Assembly: GCF_004135345.1 (NCBI RefSeq)
Contig: NZ_CP035495.1
Coordinates: 2,418,001 to 2,482,000 of the forward strand
Source of the DNA: Xylanimonas allomyrinae
Lineage (GTDB): Bacteria > Actinomycetota > Actinomycetes > Actinomycetales > Cellulomonadaceae
Length of the DNA stretch: 64,000 nucleotides
Direction of reading: 5' to 3'
In this document: positions 49,652 through 59,095 of the stretch, piece after piece
Layout: every line of letters begins with the position of its first letter
Numbering within the stretch: position 1 is the first letter of the stretch
Made by a program: the position numbers and the translations under genes
Notes under the pieces: model-generated
Seen by the model: the letters and a program-made list of their open reading frames with translations, nothing else
The model's database searches: none
What the model was told of the DNA's origin: nothing

Positions 49652-50844
49652 GTGCCGCAGCCCCACCCGACCCGCGCCGCCCTGCACCGGGCGCCGAGAC
49701 GTCGTCGCCGGCCCCGCACCCGCGTCGTCGCGTCCGGCCTCGCGACCGCCGCGGTCGCCGCGCTCACGTTCACGACGGCCGTCCCGGCCTCCACCTCGAC
49801 GGCGAAGGCCACGGTCCGTGCCACGGACCCCACCGGCGCGACGGGCCCGGCAGCCGTCACCGTCCCGGGCCCGGCCGCCACGCCGGAGTCCACCGCGGTC
49901 ACGGTCACTGCCGCCGACCCGGCGGCCGCGCAGGAGGTCGAGGCTGCCGTCGCGCAGGCGTCCGGCGCGCTCGTCAAAGCCGAGCACGTCGCCGCCGAGG
50001 GCGCGGACGCGCCCGCCGAGAACGTCGAGGAGATCACGCAGACCACCGCCGTCGTGCGCGAGCTCGTGCGCCGGGCGGCCACGGCCACCACAGGCCAGGC
50101 CGACGCCGCCACCGCGGACGCCGCGGACGCAAGCAACACCGAGGCCGCACTCGCGCCCGTCGACACCACCGCGGCCGGCGGCGCGTCGAGCGAGTCCGTC
50201 CACGCGGCCGCCGACGCCGCCTTGACGGCGGCGGCCGAGTCGGCCGGCGTCGACCTTGAGGCCTCGCGCGCCGTCGCGGCTGCCCTCGCGCAGCAGACGG
50301 CGACGCTCACGGGCCTCATCGAGGCGGTGTCGGCGACCGCCGTCAGCGTCACCCCGGCACCGCCGACCGCCGCGCAGATCGCGGCTCAGAAGGCCGCCGA
50401 GGCGGCCGCCGACGCCACGCACCTCGCGCAGCTCGCCGCCGCGACGGCCGGCTTCGCGAACGGGCAGATCCCGCGCGACCTGCTGCGCGAGATCCCCTGG
50501 ACGTCCGGGCAGATGCTGCGCGCCGACGCGGCGATCCAGCTCGAACGCCTCAACGCGGCGTTCGCGGCGCGCTTCGGCACGAACCTCGTCGTCGTCGACG
50601 CGTACCGCTCGTACGCCGCCCAGGTCGCGACCAAGCGGGCGCGCGGGTTCTGGGCGGCCGTCCCCGGATCCTCGAACCACGGCTGGGGGTGGCCGTCGAC
50701 CTGGGCGGCAACGTCGCCGGGTTCGGCAGCGACGGCTACCGCTGGCTGGCCGCGAACGCCGGCGCCTTCGGGTGGGAGAACCCGGACTGGGCCCGCCCGG
50801 GCGGCTCGAAGCCGGAGCCGTGGCACTGGGAGTACACCCGCTGA
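49652..50844 (+). pseudogene. Secreted VanY-family D-Ala-D-Ala carboxypeptidase, single-base frameshift
   Basis: GTG at 49652 follows GAGGAG by 5 bases. A signal peptide (RVVASGLATAAVAALTFTTA) is followed by a long Ala/Thr-rich helical region (AAQEVEAAVAQASGALVKAE) and the VanY core: QLERLNAAFAARFGTNLVVV, DAYRSYAAQVATKRA and SSNHGWG. Adding one G to the run at 50685-50689 continues VAVDLGGNVAGFGSDGYRWL and ends GSKPEPWHWEYTR at 50844, supplying the SxHxxGxAxD and WHWEY zinc motifs. About 397 residues after repair. It would trim peptidoglycan stem peptides; homopolymer error is likely. Confidence 0.82.
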
Positions 50845-50872
50845 CGGCCACGCCCCGGCTGCGAGCGCGGCG

Positions 50873-51856
50873 TCAGCCGCCGATCCGCCGCGGCCCGGCC
50901 TGCCAGGCCTCCCACGCGGACGCGATGATCTCGGGCAGCCCCGCCTCGGCCCTCCAGCCGAGCGTGCTCTCGATCAGGTCGGGCGAGCCGACCAGCGCGG
51001 CGGGGTCGCCCGCGCGGCGCGGCTCGACGTCGGCCGTGACGTCCAGCCCGGACACCCGGCCGATCTCGTCGATGACCTCGCGCACGCTCGACCCGATGCC
51101 GGTGCCGACGTTGAACGCGTCGTGCGGGCGCACGTCGGACGTGAGGTAGTCGAGGGCCGCCAGGTGCGCCCTGGCGAGGTCCAGCACGTGGATGTAGTCG
51201 CGGATGCACGTGCCGTCGGGCGTCGGGTAGTCGGTGCCGAAGATCTTGGGCCGCTCACCACGCTCAAGGCGGTCGAGCACCATCGGCACGAGGTTGAGGA
51301 TCGCCGGGTCACCGAGCTCGGGCCATCCGGCGCCCGCGACGTTGAAGTAGCGCAGCGCCACGAACCGCAGCCCCCACGCGACACCGGCCGCGCGCCCGAG
51401 CCACTCGCCGACGACCTTGGTCTCGCCGTAGGGGTTGATGGCGTGCCCGGAGAGCTTCTCGGCCACGCGATCGACCTCGGGCTGCCCGTAGGTCGCGGCC
51501 GAGGAGGAGAACACGAGCCGGTCCACGCGGGCGTTCTCCATGGCCGTGATCAGGTTGGCCATGCCGCCGACGTTCTGCTGGTAGTACCAGGCGGGCCGGG
51601 CGACCGACTCCCCGACCTGCTTGCGCGCCGCGAAGTGCACGACGGCGTCGACCTTGTGCTCGATCATCGTCCGGGTGAGCACGTCGACGGCGTCGCACGC
51701 CGCCAGGTCGAGCTTCACGAGGGTGGTCTGGCCGATGCGGGAGGCCGCGCCCGTGGTCAGGTCGTCGACGACGACGACGTCCTCTCCGCGCTGCTGGAGG
51801 AGCCGCACGACGTGGGCGCCGATGTAGCCGGCGCCGCCGGTGACAAGAGTGGTCAT
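50873..51856 (-). CDS. galE: UDP-glucose 4-epimerase
   Basis: 327 residues; ATG at 51856. An extended SDR: TLVTGGAGYIGAHVVRLLQQ binds NAD, VDAVVHFAARKQVGESV, LVFSSSAATYGQP (catalytic Ser/Thr) and NPYGETKVVGEWLGR (YxxxK). The C-terminal sugar-binding region includes DYPTPDGTCIRDYIHVLDLA. It interconverts UDP-glucose and UDP-galactose for Leloir metabolism or envelope glycans. A single gene, convergent with the VanY-like gene. Confidence 0.92.
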   Translation of the reverse strand: MTTLVTGGAGYIGAHVVRLLQQRGEDVVVVDDLTTGAASRIGQTTLVKLDLAACDAVDVLTRTMIEHKVDAVVHFAARKQVGESVARPAWYYQQNVGGMANLITAMENARVDRLVFSSSAATYGQPEVDRVAEKLSGHAINPYGETKVVGEWLGRAAGVAWGLRFVALRYFNVAGAGWPELGDPAILNLVPMVLDRLERGERPKIFGTDYPTPDGTCIRDYIHVLDLARAHLAALDYLTSDVRPHDAFNVGTGIGSSVREVIDEIGRVSGLDVTADVEPRRAGDPAALVGSPDLIESTLGWRAEAGLPEIIASAWEAWQAGPRRIGG

Positions 51857-51894
51857 GGGCGCCAGCCTAGGGGCACCCGCCGAACCTCCCGCCG

Positions 51895-52440
51895 TCATCG
51901 GACGCCGAGCGCCATGAGAGCGACGGACCCTGCCCCGGCCAGTACCTCGACGCGGGTCAGGGCCGCGGTCCCGCGCTCCCCCTGACGGCGCCCGGCCGCC
52001 ACGAGCACGCTCGCGACGACGACCGCCGCCGAACCCGCGAGCGCGAGCGTGAGGACCGGGTCACCGCCGTGGCCCGGGTGTCCTGCGTGCCCCAGGTGGC
52101 CCAGGTGCCCGGATCCGGCGGCGTCTGCGTGGCCGAGGTCCATGGCGGCCGTGAGCACGCCCATCGCCAGCAGGCACGCGACGTGCAGCCGGTGCAGGGG
52201 GCGGCAGGCGTCGTCCGTGTCGCGGCCGGCGAGCGCCGCGGCCACCCCCGCGCCGAGCAGCACGCCAGCCCAGACGAGCGCGGGCAGACCTCCGGGGGCG
52301 ATCGCGACGTCGGCCATCGCGGCCACCATGAGCAGCCCGGTGACGACGGCGGTCGTGCGCCCGCTCCCGGCGGGGCGGCGTGCGGCGCAGGCCACCGTCA
52401 CGCCCGCCGGGAGCAGTGCTGCCACGTGGAGCCAGTGCAT
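51895..52440 (-). CDS. DUF5134-like membrane protein with His-rich loop
   Basis: 181 residues from ATG at 52440, which follows the restored amine oxidase stop by one base. About five membrane spans (WLHVAALLPAGVTVACAARR, AVVTGLLMVAAMADVAIAPG, ALVWAGVLLGAGVAAALAGR, HVACLLAMGVLTAAMDLGHA and VLTLALAGSAAVVVASVLVA). The loop after span 4 has seven His spaced by Gly/Ala/Leu (GHLGHLGHAGHPGHGG), a probable copper or zinc ligand cluster. DUF5134 proteins have unknown function; the position beside a copper amine oxidase suggests metal handling. Confidence 0.75.
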   Translation of the reverse strand: MHWLHVAALLPAGVTVACAARRPAGSGRTTAVVTGLLMVAAMADVAIAPGGLPALVWAGVLLGAGVAAALAGRDTDDACRPLHRLHVACLLAMGVLTAAMDLGHADAAGSGHLGHLGHAGHPGHGGDPVLTLALAGSAAVVVASVLVAAGRRQGERGTAALTRVEVLAGAGSVALMALGVR

Positions 52441-52441
52441 G

Positions 52442-54450
52442 TCAGCCGTGGTGCGGGCAGGGGCCGTCGCCGTGCGCGCCGCCGCAGCACTGCCCCGCCG
52501 GGCGCAGTGGGACGACGCGGATGCGGGGACGTCGAGCGCGGGGTTGCGGTCGAAGAACCCGCAAGGCTTGAGCGTGAACTTCGCGTAGTCGACGGGCATG
52601 ACGGGCCAGTCCTCGGGGCGGGGGAAGTGCGTGAGTCCGAACGTGTGCCATACGACGACGTCGGTGCCCTCGAGTGAGCGGTCGGCCGCCTGGAAGGCCG
52701 GCAGGCCGGCCCCGCCGGAGTGCTGGTTGACGTGCGTGCCGGCGGCGTAGCGCTCGTCGTCGGCGAACTGCGTGACCCACACGTGCTTGGTGGCGAACGC
52801 GGCGCGCTGCGCGATGGACGAGCCGGACGCGGCCATGAGCGTGGGGGTCTCCTGGGCGTAGAGCGCGTACGCCGTCGGGCGGCCGAGGCGGTTGGTGCGC
52901 TCGGTCGAGCTGATGTGCCACGTGCGGCCCACGGCGCCGTCGGCGACGCGGGCGGCCTGGGACTCCGACGTGAGGCGGGTGCGGCGGCTGGTGAACGCGT
53001 TGCCCCACGGGTTGGCGTCGCTGACGGGCAGGCGCACCGCGTCGACCTCGTCGACGGCGTTGGCCGTGCCGTCGACGTCGAGGTCGAGCCGGGCCGAGAA
53101 CAGGTGCTGGTGGTAGGGCGCGCCCAGACCGGGGGCCACCTCGGAGGCGAAGCCGTAGGGCTGCCCGTCCGCCCCGTCGCCGGGGTAGGCCGAGGAGAAG
53201 AGGAACCCGGTGAGCTTGGCCTCGCACTCGATGGTGCCGTCGAGGTACAGGTACCAGTAGAAGCCGTAGTCGTAGTTGCCGACGGTGGTGAAGAACGAGA
53301 TGACCATGCGCCGCTGGCGGCGGGTCTCGTTGACGCCCGTGAAGATGTCGGAGTGCTTCCACAGCACGCCGTAGTCCTCCTCGTGCATGCAGATGCCGTT
53401 CTTGACCACGCGCGGGTTGCCCGACTCGTCGGCGAGCGTGACGTCCAGGTAGTGGATCTCGCCCAGGCAGTCGCAGCCCAGCTCGAGCGAGTTCACGTAC
53501 CGCCCGAACAGGTACTCGCCGGTGTCGAAGTAGTTCTGCCAGAACCGCGTGGGCGACGGGTCGGCATACGGCACGACCATCTCGGAGATCGAGGCGCGGT
53601 AGACCACCGAGCGCTGCTCGTCGCCGTCGGCGATCGACATGCGGTGCAGCACCAGGCCCTCGCGCGCGTCGAAGGCCACGCGCAGGCGCCAGCCCTCCCA
53701 CGTGACCTCGCCGTCGTCGGACACCTGGAACGAGGCGCCCTGCGGCTGGGTGATCTCGATGGGCTTGAGCGTGCCGTGCGCCGTCCCGGTGATCCCCGCG
53801 AGCGACGGGTCGGTGTAGTTGCCGTGCTCGGCCGGCACGGGCATCGTCGCGTGGTCGATGACGCGCGTGACCTCGCGGCGCGTGAGGTCGACGTAGGCGA
53901 CCAGGCCGTCGACGGGGTGCGCCCACGGGTGGTCGGCGGCGTGGTCCATGCGGAACCCGAAGACGCGGGCCATGCGCCGGCCGGCCTCGCCCTCGAAGCC
54001 GAACTCCCCGGCCGACAGCGGCACGGTCACGACCTGCTCGGGGGTCAGGTCACGCTTGGCCAGCGCCGCGACCCACGCGGGCGAGGCGGCGACGATCTCG
54101 GGGATCAGCTCGAACTCCGTGTCGAGGATGGGCAGCTGGCCCACCCGCGCGGTGTCGAGCTGCTCGACCGAGACGAGGTCGCCGCCGGTGACGTCCGCGA
54201 CGACGTCGTGCTGGACCCCGGTGGCGAGCTCGAGGAGCTGGACGCGCACCTGCCGGGCAGGCAGCGCGCCGGTGCCTGACTCCCAGGCGAGCACGGCGGC
54301 CTTGGGCGCCTCGAGCAGCCCGACGTAGACGAACTTGGTGGTCTCGCGCACCAGGCCGGCGTCGGCGACGATCGCGGCCGCAGCCGTGATCTCGTCGGCG
54401 CGCAGCGTGGCGAGCGGGTGGGTGGTGGTCGTGGAGAGCGTGGCGGTCAT
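52442..54450 (-). pseudogene. Copper amine oxidase (primary-amine oxidase), frameshift near the C-terminus
   Basis: ATG at 54450. Two N2/N3-type domains are followed by the catalytic beta-sandwich with YVDLTRREVTRVID near the base region, the TPQ precursor in VGNYDYGFYWYLYLDG, the copper HxH in PYHQHLFSARLDLDVDG and a third His in HFPRPEDWPVMPVDYAKF. The frame runs on without a stop past HCA. Adding one base in the G or C run at about 52493-52502 gives a Cys/His-rich end (QCCGGAHGDGPCPHHG) and a TGA at 52442, one base before the next gene start. About 669 residues. It oxidises primary amines to aldehydes, ammonia and H2O2. Confidence 0.85.
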
Positions 54451-54464
54451 CGTGATCGTTCCTT

Positions 54465-55952
54465 TCAGCCGATGGCCTCGGTGATGCGGGCATAGGACTC
54501 GGGGCGCCGGCGGCGCAGGATCGCGGCCTGCACCCAGCCGACGAGGGGGAAGAGCGCGACCAGGCCGAGCAGCACGGCGCTGACGGCTCCGAAGCGCTGG
54601 GCGCCTGCGGCGTCGACGTCGCCGACCAGCAGCGGGAAGTTCGCGACGATCGCGACGGCTGCGGCGGCCAGGCCCAGCAGGCCGAGCGTCGGCGCGACCA
54701 GGGTGTTCCACCGCCGGGAGTCCACGCGGGTGCGCCGGAACCAGACGATGACGGCCAGCGACGTGACGGCCATGAGGATCGCGATGGCGAGCGTGGCCAC
54801 CCCCGCGAACCACGTGAACACCTGGAGCACGGGGTCCAGCCCGAGCAGCGCGAACACGCCGACGAGCACCGCCGCCGTCGCCGTCTGCACGAACGACGAC
54901 GTGTGCGGCGACAGGTGCCGCGGGTGCACGGACCCCACGGCCGCGGGCAGCAGACCCGCGTTCGACATCGTGTGCTGGTAGCGCGTGATGACGTTGTGGA
55001 AGCTCAGCACGCAGGCGAACATGCTGGTCACGAGCAGCACCTGGACGATGACCTCGCCTGCGGTGCCGAGGTACGTGGCCGTGGTCGCCACGATCATGCC
55101 GCCCGGGTCGGCGGCGACGACGTCGAGCACGTGGCTCGGGCCCCACGCCATGACCAGGCCCCACGACGCCAGCGTGTAGAAGACGGCGATGCCGATGACG
55201 GCCGCGTAGGTGGCGCGCGGGATGGTGCGCTCGGGGTCCCGGGCCTCGTCGCGGAAGATCGCCGTCGCCTCGAAGCCGATGAACGCCGCGATGGCGAACA
55301 TGAGCCCGATCGCCGGCGAGCCCGACAGCACCGTGGACGGCTCGAACGGCGCCGCCGACAGGCCCTCGGCGCCGCCCGTCAGCAGCACTCCGGCGACGAC
55401 GGCCAGCACGATCCCGACCTCGCCCACCAGCAGCGCGCCCAGCACCTTGGACGACAGGTCGATGTGCCGGTACCCGAGCACCCCGACGACGGCGACCACG
55501 CCCAGCGCCCACAGCCACCACGGCAGCACGGGCAGGCCGAGGCTCGCGAACGTCCCCGAGAGGATGAACCCGACGTACCCGTACACCGACACCTGGATCG
55601 TCGTGTAGGTGAGCAGCGCCAGGTAGGCGGCGGCCAGGCCGGAGCGCCGCCCGAGCCCGTACCCGACGAACGAGAAGAACGCTCCCGGCCGCGGGACGAC
55701 GCGCGTCATCGCGGCCAGCCCGACCGAGAACAGCAGCAGGATCACCCCGGAGACGGCGTACAGCGCCGGGAACCCGACGCCGTTGCCGAGCAGGATCCCG
55801 AGCGGCGCCGCCCCGCCGACGACGGTGAGCGGGGCCGCGGCCGCGACGACCATGAAGACGATGGCGACCGGGCCGAGCCTGCCGGTCAGCGCGCGCGGCG
55901 GCGCGGCCTGACCCGCCGGGCCCGGCGCGGTGGTGGGGACGAGGGCGGACAT
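54465..55952 (-). CDS. APC superfamily amino acid/amine permease
   Basis: 495 residues with about 12 membrane spans. The first spans (PVAIVFMVVAAAAPLTVVGG) and the loop GFEATAIFRDEARDPERTIP (consensus amine transporter signature) identify an APC-type permease of the ethanolamine/amino acid group. It ends 14 bp before the amine oxidase start, so the two form one operon: import followed by oxidation. There is a 204-bp gap to the divergent second permease gene. Confidence 0.88.
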   Translation of the reverse strand: MSALVPTTAPGPAGQAAPPRALTGRLGPVAIVFMVVAAAAPLTVVGGAAPLGILLGNGVGFPALYAVSGVILLLFSVGLAAMTRVVPRPGAFFSFVGYGLGRRSGLAAAYLALLTYTTIQVSVYGYVGFILSGTFASLGLPVLPWWLWALGVVAVVGVLGYRHIDLSSKVLGALLVGEVGIVLAVVAGVLLTGGAEGLSAAPFEPSTVLSGSPAIGLMFAIAAFIGFEATAIFRDEARDPERTIPRATYAAVIGIAVFYTLASWGLVMAWGPSHVLDVVAADPGGMIVATTATYLGTAGEVIVQVLLVTSMFACVLSFHNVITRYQHTMSNAGLLPAAVGSVHPRHLSPHTSSFVQTATAAVLVGVFALLGLDPVLQVFTWFAGVATLAIAILMAVTSLAVIVWFRRTRVDSRRWNTLVAPTLGLLGLAAAAVAIVANFPLLVGDVDAAGAQRFGAVSAVLLGLVALFPLVGWVQAAILRRRRPESYARITEAIG

Positions 55953-56156
55953 CTGACCTCCCGGTGGAGCGCTCGTGACGAGCGACGGTTCGTGGCGGCA
56001 CCAGCGTCCGTGGCGGCGGTTGCCCCGCCGTCTCGGCCCCGTAACGGTTGGCGCAGCGCGTGTGAGACCGCGGCCGCCTGCCCGTCTCGTTCGAGGTCAC
56101 ACCCCCGAAACACAGGCCGCGGCGCCCCGCAACAGCCGGTCGGTACGGTCACGCGC

Positions 56157-57608
56157 GTGAGCTCCCGCCCCGTCGTCGCCGTCCGGTCGCCCGTCCACGG
56201 GCTGGCGCGGCGGTCGCTGCCCGTGATCGACGTGATCGCCCAGCCGTTGTCCGCCGTCGCGCCGTCCGCGGCCGCGACGACGCTGCCGCTGCTGGTCGCG
56301 GCGGCGTCCGGTGCCGGCGCGGTGCTCGTGGCGGTCGCCGTGGCGCTCGTGCTCGCCGTGGCGGTGGCGGCGTGCGTCAACCAGTTCACGCGGCGGATCG
56401 CCGCGACGGGGTCGCTCTACACGTTCGTGGTGCGCGGGCTGGGTCCGCGCGCCGGGGTCGTGACGGGCGTGGCCATGCTGCTCGGCTACGGGTTCGTCGC
56501 GTCGTTCGCGCTCGCCGGCGCGGGCTGGTCGGCCCAGCGCCTGGCCGCGCGCGCATGGCCGGGCCTGGCGACCGGCGACGCGCCCGCCCTCGTCGCGGTC
56601 GTGGCCCTGGGCGCGGCCGTGTGGTGGGTGCTGCGGCGCGGGATCCGGAGGTCGGCCCGCGTCACGCTCGTGGTCGAGGTCGTCTCGATGACCCTCATCG
56701 GGGTGCTCGTGGTCGCGCTGCTCGCCGCGGCAGGGCCGGGCGCGGTCGCGCGGGCGGCCACCCCGCAGACCACGGTCCCCGACGTCGTCGTCGGCACGGT
56801 GGTCGCGCTGACGGCGTTCGTCGGGTTCGAGAGCGCGGCCACCCTCGGCGCGGAGGCGCGCCGGCCGTTCCGCACCGTGCCGCGCGCGATCCTGTGGACG
56901 GCCGCCGGCACGGGCGCGCTCTACCTCGCGGCGGCCTGGGCGCAGCTCGTGGGCTACGCACGCGCCGGGACCAGCCTCGCCGACGGCGTGTCGCCCGTCG
57001 ACGAGCTCACGACGGCGTTCGGCGTCGCCTGGGCGGGTCCGGTGCTCGACGCGGCCGTCGTCGCGTCGTTCGTCGCGTGCGCGATGGCGTCGACCACCGC
57101 GCTGGTGCGCGTGCTGTTCACCATGGGACGCGAGGGCCTGGCTCCCCGCGGGCTCGGGCGCGTCCACCCCGGGCTCGGCACGCCGACGCCGGCCCTGCGG
57201 GTCACGCTGCCGCTGCTGACCGCCGTGCCCGTCGTCGCCGTCCTCGCCGGGGCGCGGCTGTGGGAGGTCATGCAGGCGCTGCTGGTGGTCGCGGCGGGCG
57301 GGTACGTCGCCGCGTACGCGCTGGTGTGCGCGGCCGTTCCGCCCTTCCTGCGGCGCGTCGGTGAGCGCACGCGCGGACCGGTCGTGCTCGCGCTCGCCAC
57401 CGCCGTCGTGCTCTCGGGGGCGCTCGCCGGGATGCTGCTGCTCGCGCACGGCACGCCACGCCGGGCCGGCGCGTGGGCGTTCGCGATCCTGCTCGGCGCC
57501 GGGGCGGTCGCCGGGCTCGCGCGCCTGCGACGGCGTCCGCCGCTGCGCTCACGGCTCGGGGTCTACGACGAGCCCGTCGCCGCGGACCTGCTCGGCGAGG
57601 CGGCCTGA
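56157..57608 (+). CDS. APC superfamily permease (second, divergent)
   Basis: 483 residues; GTG at 56157. About 12 spans, with APC features LYTFVVRGLGPRAGVVTGVA and LTAFVGFESAATLGAEARRP (the FExxAxL/GxEAxxP loop). The N-terminus begins RSLPVIDVIAQPLSAVAPSA. A different subtype from the first permease at about 54.5-56.0 kb, so the locus may import two related amines or amino acids. Its stop shares a base with the start of the IclR-like regulator gene (TGATG). Confidence 0.85.
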   Translation: MSSRPVVAVRSPVHGLARRSLPVIDVIAQPLSAVAPSAAATTLPLLVAAASGAGAVLVAVAVALVLAVAVAACVNQFTRRIAATGSLYTFVVRGLGPRAGVVTGVAMLLGYGFVASFALAGAGWSAQRLAARAWPGLATGDAPALVAVVALGAAVWWVLRRGIRRSARVTLVVEVVSMTLIGVLVVALLAAAGPGAVARAATPQTTVPDVVVGTVVALTAFVGFESAATLGAEARRPFRTVPRAILWTAAGTGALYLAAAWAQLVGYARAGTSLADGVSPVDELTTAFGVAWAGPVLDAAVVASFVACAMASTTALVRVLFTMGREGLAPRGLGRVHPGLGTPTPALRVTLPLLTAVPVVAVLAGARLWEVMQALLVVAAGGYVAAYALVCAAVPPFLRRVGERTRGPVVLALATAVVLSGALAGMLLLAHGTPRRAGAWAFAILLGAGAVAGLARLRRRPPLRSRLGVYDEPVAADLLGEAA

Positions 57609-58291
57609 TGGGCCGTCCGGTCTTCGCCAGCCCCGACGCCGCGGCCCGGCTGCTCGGCGCGCCCGCCGCCCCGGGCGACGACGTGGGCGGCCGTCAGCCA
57701 CGCGCGGTGCGTCACGCGCTCCAGGTGCTCGCGTGCGTCGCCGCCGCGGGTGCGGGCGTGACCGCGCAGGAGATCTCGGCAGCGCTGGGCCTCTCGCGCG
57801 CGACGACCTACCGGCTCGTGCAGATCCTCGTGGAGGACGAGTACCTGGTCCGCCTGCCCGACCTGCGCGGGTTCGCGCTCGGGCACCGGGTCGCGGCCCT
57901 GGCCCCGCGCCCGACGCCGCCCCGCCCGCCCCGGGCGGCGCGCGACGTGCTCGCCCGCGTGCGCGCCGAGACGCGCGGGGGCGTGCACCTGGTGCGGCTG
58001 GACGCCCCGGTGCCCGTCGTCGTCGACGAGGACCCCGACTTCCCGCTCGTCGCGGGACCGGGGGCCCGTGAGCTGCTCGACGCCGCGTGCGACTGCCTCG
58101 CGTCAGGTGCCGGGAGCGTGCTGCGCTCGGCGGGTGCCTGGTCCGCCGCCGGGGCCGTGACCACCGACGACGACGGGCGGGCGGTCGCCGCGCTCGTGGT
58201 CCTGGTCCCGTCCGACCGGCTGCCCGACCCGGAGGGGACGGCCGCGCGGCTCGGCGCCGCGGCTCGGCGGCTGGGCCCGCTGCTGGCCTGA
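57608..58291 (+). CDS. IclR-like helix-turn-helix regulator
   Basis: 227 residues; ATG at 57608 overlaps the permease stop by one base. An N-terminal winged helix (RAVRHALQVLACVAAAGAGV and QEISAALGLSRATTYRLVQI) is typical of IclR, followed by LVEDEYLVRLPDLRGFALGH. The C-terminal effector domain is short and diverged (GVHLVRLDAPVPVVVDEDPD). It probably controls the permeases and amine oxidase. The intact single-domain HTH is clear; effector unknown. Confidence 0.78.
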   Translation: MGRPVFASPDAAARLLGAPAAPGDDVGGRQPRAVRHALQVLACVAAAGAGVTAQEISAALGLSRATTYRLVQILVEDEYLVRLPDLRGFALGHRVAALAPRPTPPRPPRAARDVLARVRAETRGGVHLVRLDAPVPVVVDEDPDFPLVAGPGARELLDAACDCLASGAGSVLRSAGAWSAAGAVTTDDDGRAVAALVVLVPSDRLPDPEGTAARLGAAARRLGPLLA

Positions 58292-58301
58292 GCGGGCGGC
58301 G

Positions 58302-58652
58302 TCAGTCCCAGCCCAGCTCGTGCAGCCGGTCGTCGTCGATGCCGAAGTGGTGCGCGATCTCGTGGACGACGGTGACAGCGACCTCCTCGACGACGTCGTC
58401 GCGCGAGTCGCAGATCGCGAGCGTGGGGTTGCGGAAGATCGTGATGCGGTCGGGCAGCGACCCGGCGGCCCACGACAGGCCGCGTTCGGTGAGCGGGACC
58501 CCCTCGTACAGCCCGAGCAGCTCGGGATCGTCGCGCGGGGCGTCGTCCTCGACCAGCACGACGACGTTGTCCATCATCGCCGTCAGCTCAGGGGGAACGA
58601 TGTCGAGGGCGTCGGACACGGCATCCTCGAAGTCGGCACGGGAGAAGTCCAT
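58302..58652 (-). CDS. Metallopeptidase family protein (HExxH, minimal)
   Basis: 116 residues; ATG at 58652 (a GTG one codon earlier is possible). The C-terminal EEVAVTVVHEIAHHFGIDDD gives the zinc motif HEIAHH, and the upstream FRNPTLAICDSRDDVV matches the DUF1025-like metallopeptidase family found widely in actinobacteria. No signal peptide. Substrate unknown. Convergent with the IclR-like gene. Confidence 0.85.
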   Translation of the reverse strand: MDFSRADFEDAVSDALDIVPPELTAMMDNVVVLVEDDAPRDDPELLGLYEGVPLTERGLSWAAGSLPDRITIFRNPTLAICDSRDDVVEEVAVTVVHEIAHHFGIDDDRLHELGWD

Positions 58653-58691
58653 CACGCGACCATCTTCGCCCAGGTAAGATCGTCCCGTCCT

Positions 58692-58763
58692 GCCCCATCG
58701 TCTAGCGGCCCAGGACCCCGCCCTTTCACGGCGGTAGCACGGGTTCGAATCCCGTTGGGGGTA
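58692..58763 (+). tRNA. tRNA-Glu (TTC), one base short in the acceptor stem
   Basis: Anticodon arm CCGCC-CTTTCAC-GGCGG has anticodon TTC, and the T arm is GGGTTCGAATCCC. The 5' acceptor strand reads GCCCCA where the 3' strand (TGGGGGT) requires GCCCCCA. The gene is 72 nt instead of 73. CCA is not encoded. This matches the single-C losses seen in the frameshifted genes and is probably a sequence error, since a broken tRNA-Glu would be harmful. Confidence 0.88.
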
Positions 58764-58867
58764 CTGAGGAAGTGCATCACAGCAGGTCAGCGGCCGATTT
58801 CGGGTTTGCGGCGCTGGTGGGGTACGCTTCTACCCGGCCCGAGAGCGACATGATCGCCAAGGGTCGA

Positions 58868-58941
58868 GGCCCTGTAGCGCAGTTGGTTAGCGCGCCGCCC
58901 TGTCACGGCGGAGGTCGCGGGTTCAAGTCCCGTCAGGGTCG
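58868..58941 (+). tRNA. tRNA-Asp (GTC)
   Basis: GGCCCTG pairs with CAGGGTC, anticodon loop CTGTCAC gives GTC, and the discriminator is G as expected for Asp. T arm GGGTTCAAGTCCC. No encoded CCA. Confidence 0.94.
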
Positions 58942-58988
58942 CGCATGTCACGCCCGGTGTCGGCAACGACCCGGGCGTTCGTGTCCAA

Positions 58989-59061
58989 GGCTCTGTAGCT
59001 CAGTTGGTAGAGCGCACGACTGAAAATCGTGAGGTCAGGGGATCGACGCCCCTCGGAGCCA
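58989..59061 (+). tRNA. tRNA-Phe (GAA)
   Basis: GGCTCTG pairs with CGGAGCC, the anticodon arm CACGA-CTGAAAA-TCGTG gives GAA, and the T arm is GGGGATCGACGCCCC. No encoded CCA. Confidence 0.94.
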
Positions 59062-59065
59062 CCTC

Positions 59066-59095
59066 AAGCCCCCGGATCCCCGATCCGGGGGCTTT
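59066..59095 (+). terminator. Terminator after the tRNA cluster
   Basis: AAGCCCCCGGATC and GATCCGGGGGCTT form a 13-bp stem over a 3-base loop, followed by TTTTC. Ends the tRNA-Glu/Asp/Phe transcript. Confidence 0.85.

Noticed and set aside
51895-56100. A 1401-codon open frame across DUF5134, amine oxidase and permease genes
   Set aside because: It is an artefact: the frameshifted amine oxidase frame runs into the next gene downstream, and the part over the permease is a shadow frame of an intact APC gene. Three separate genes are better supported.
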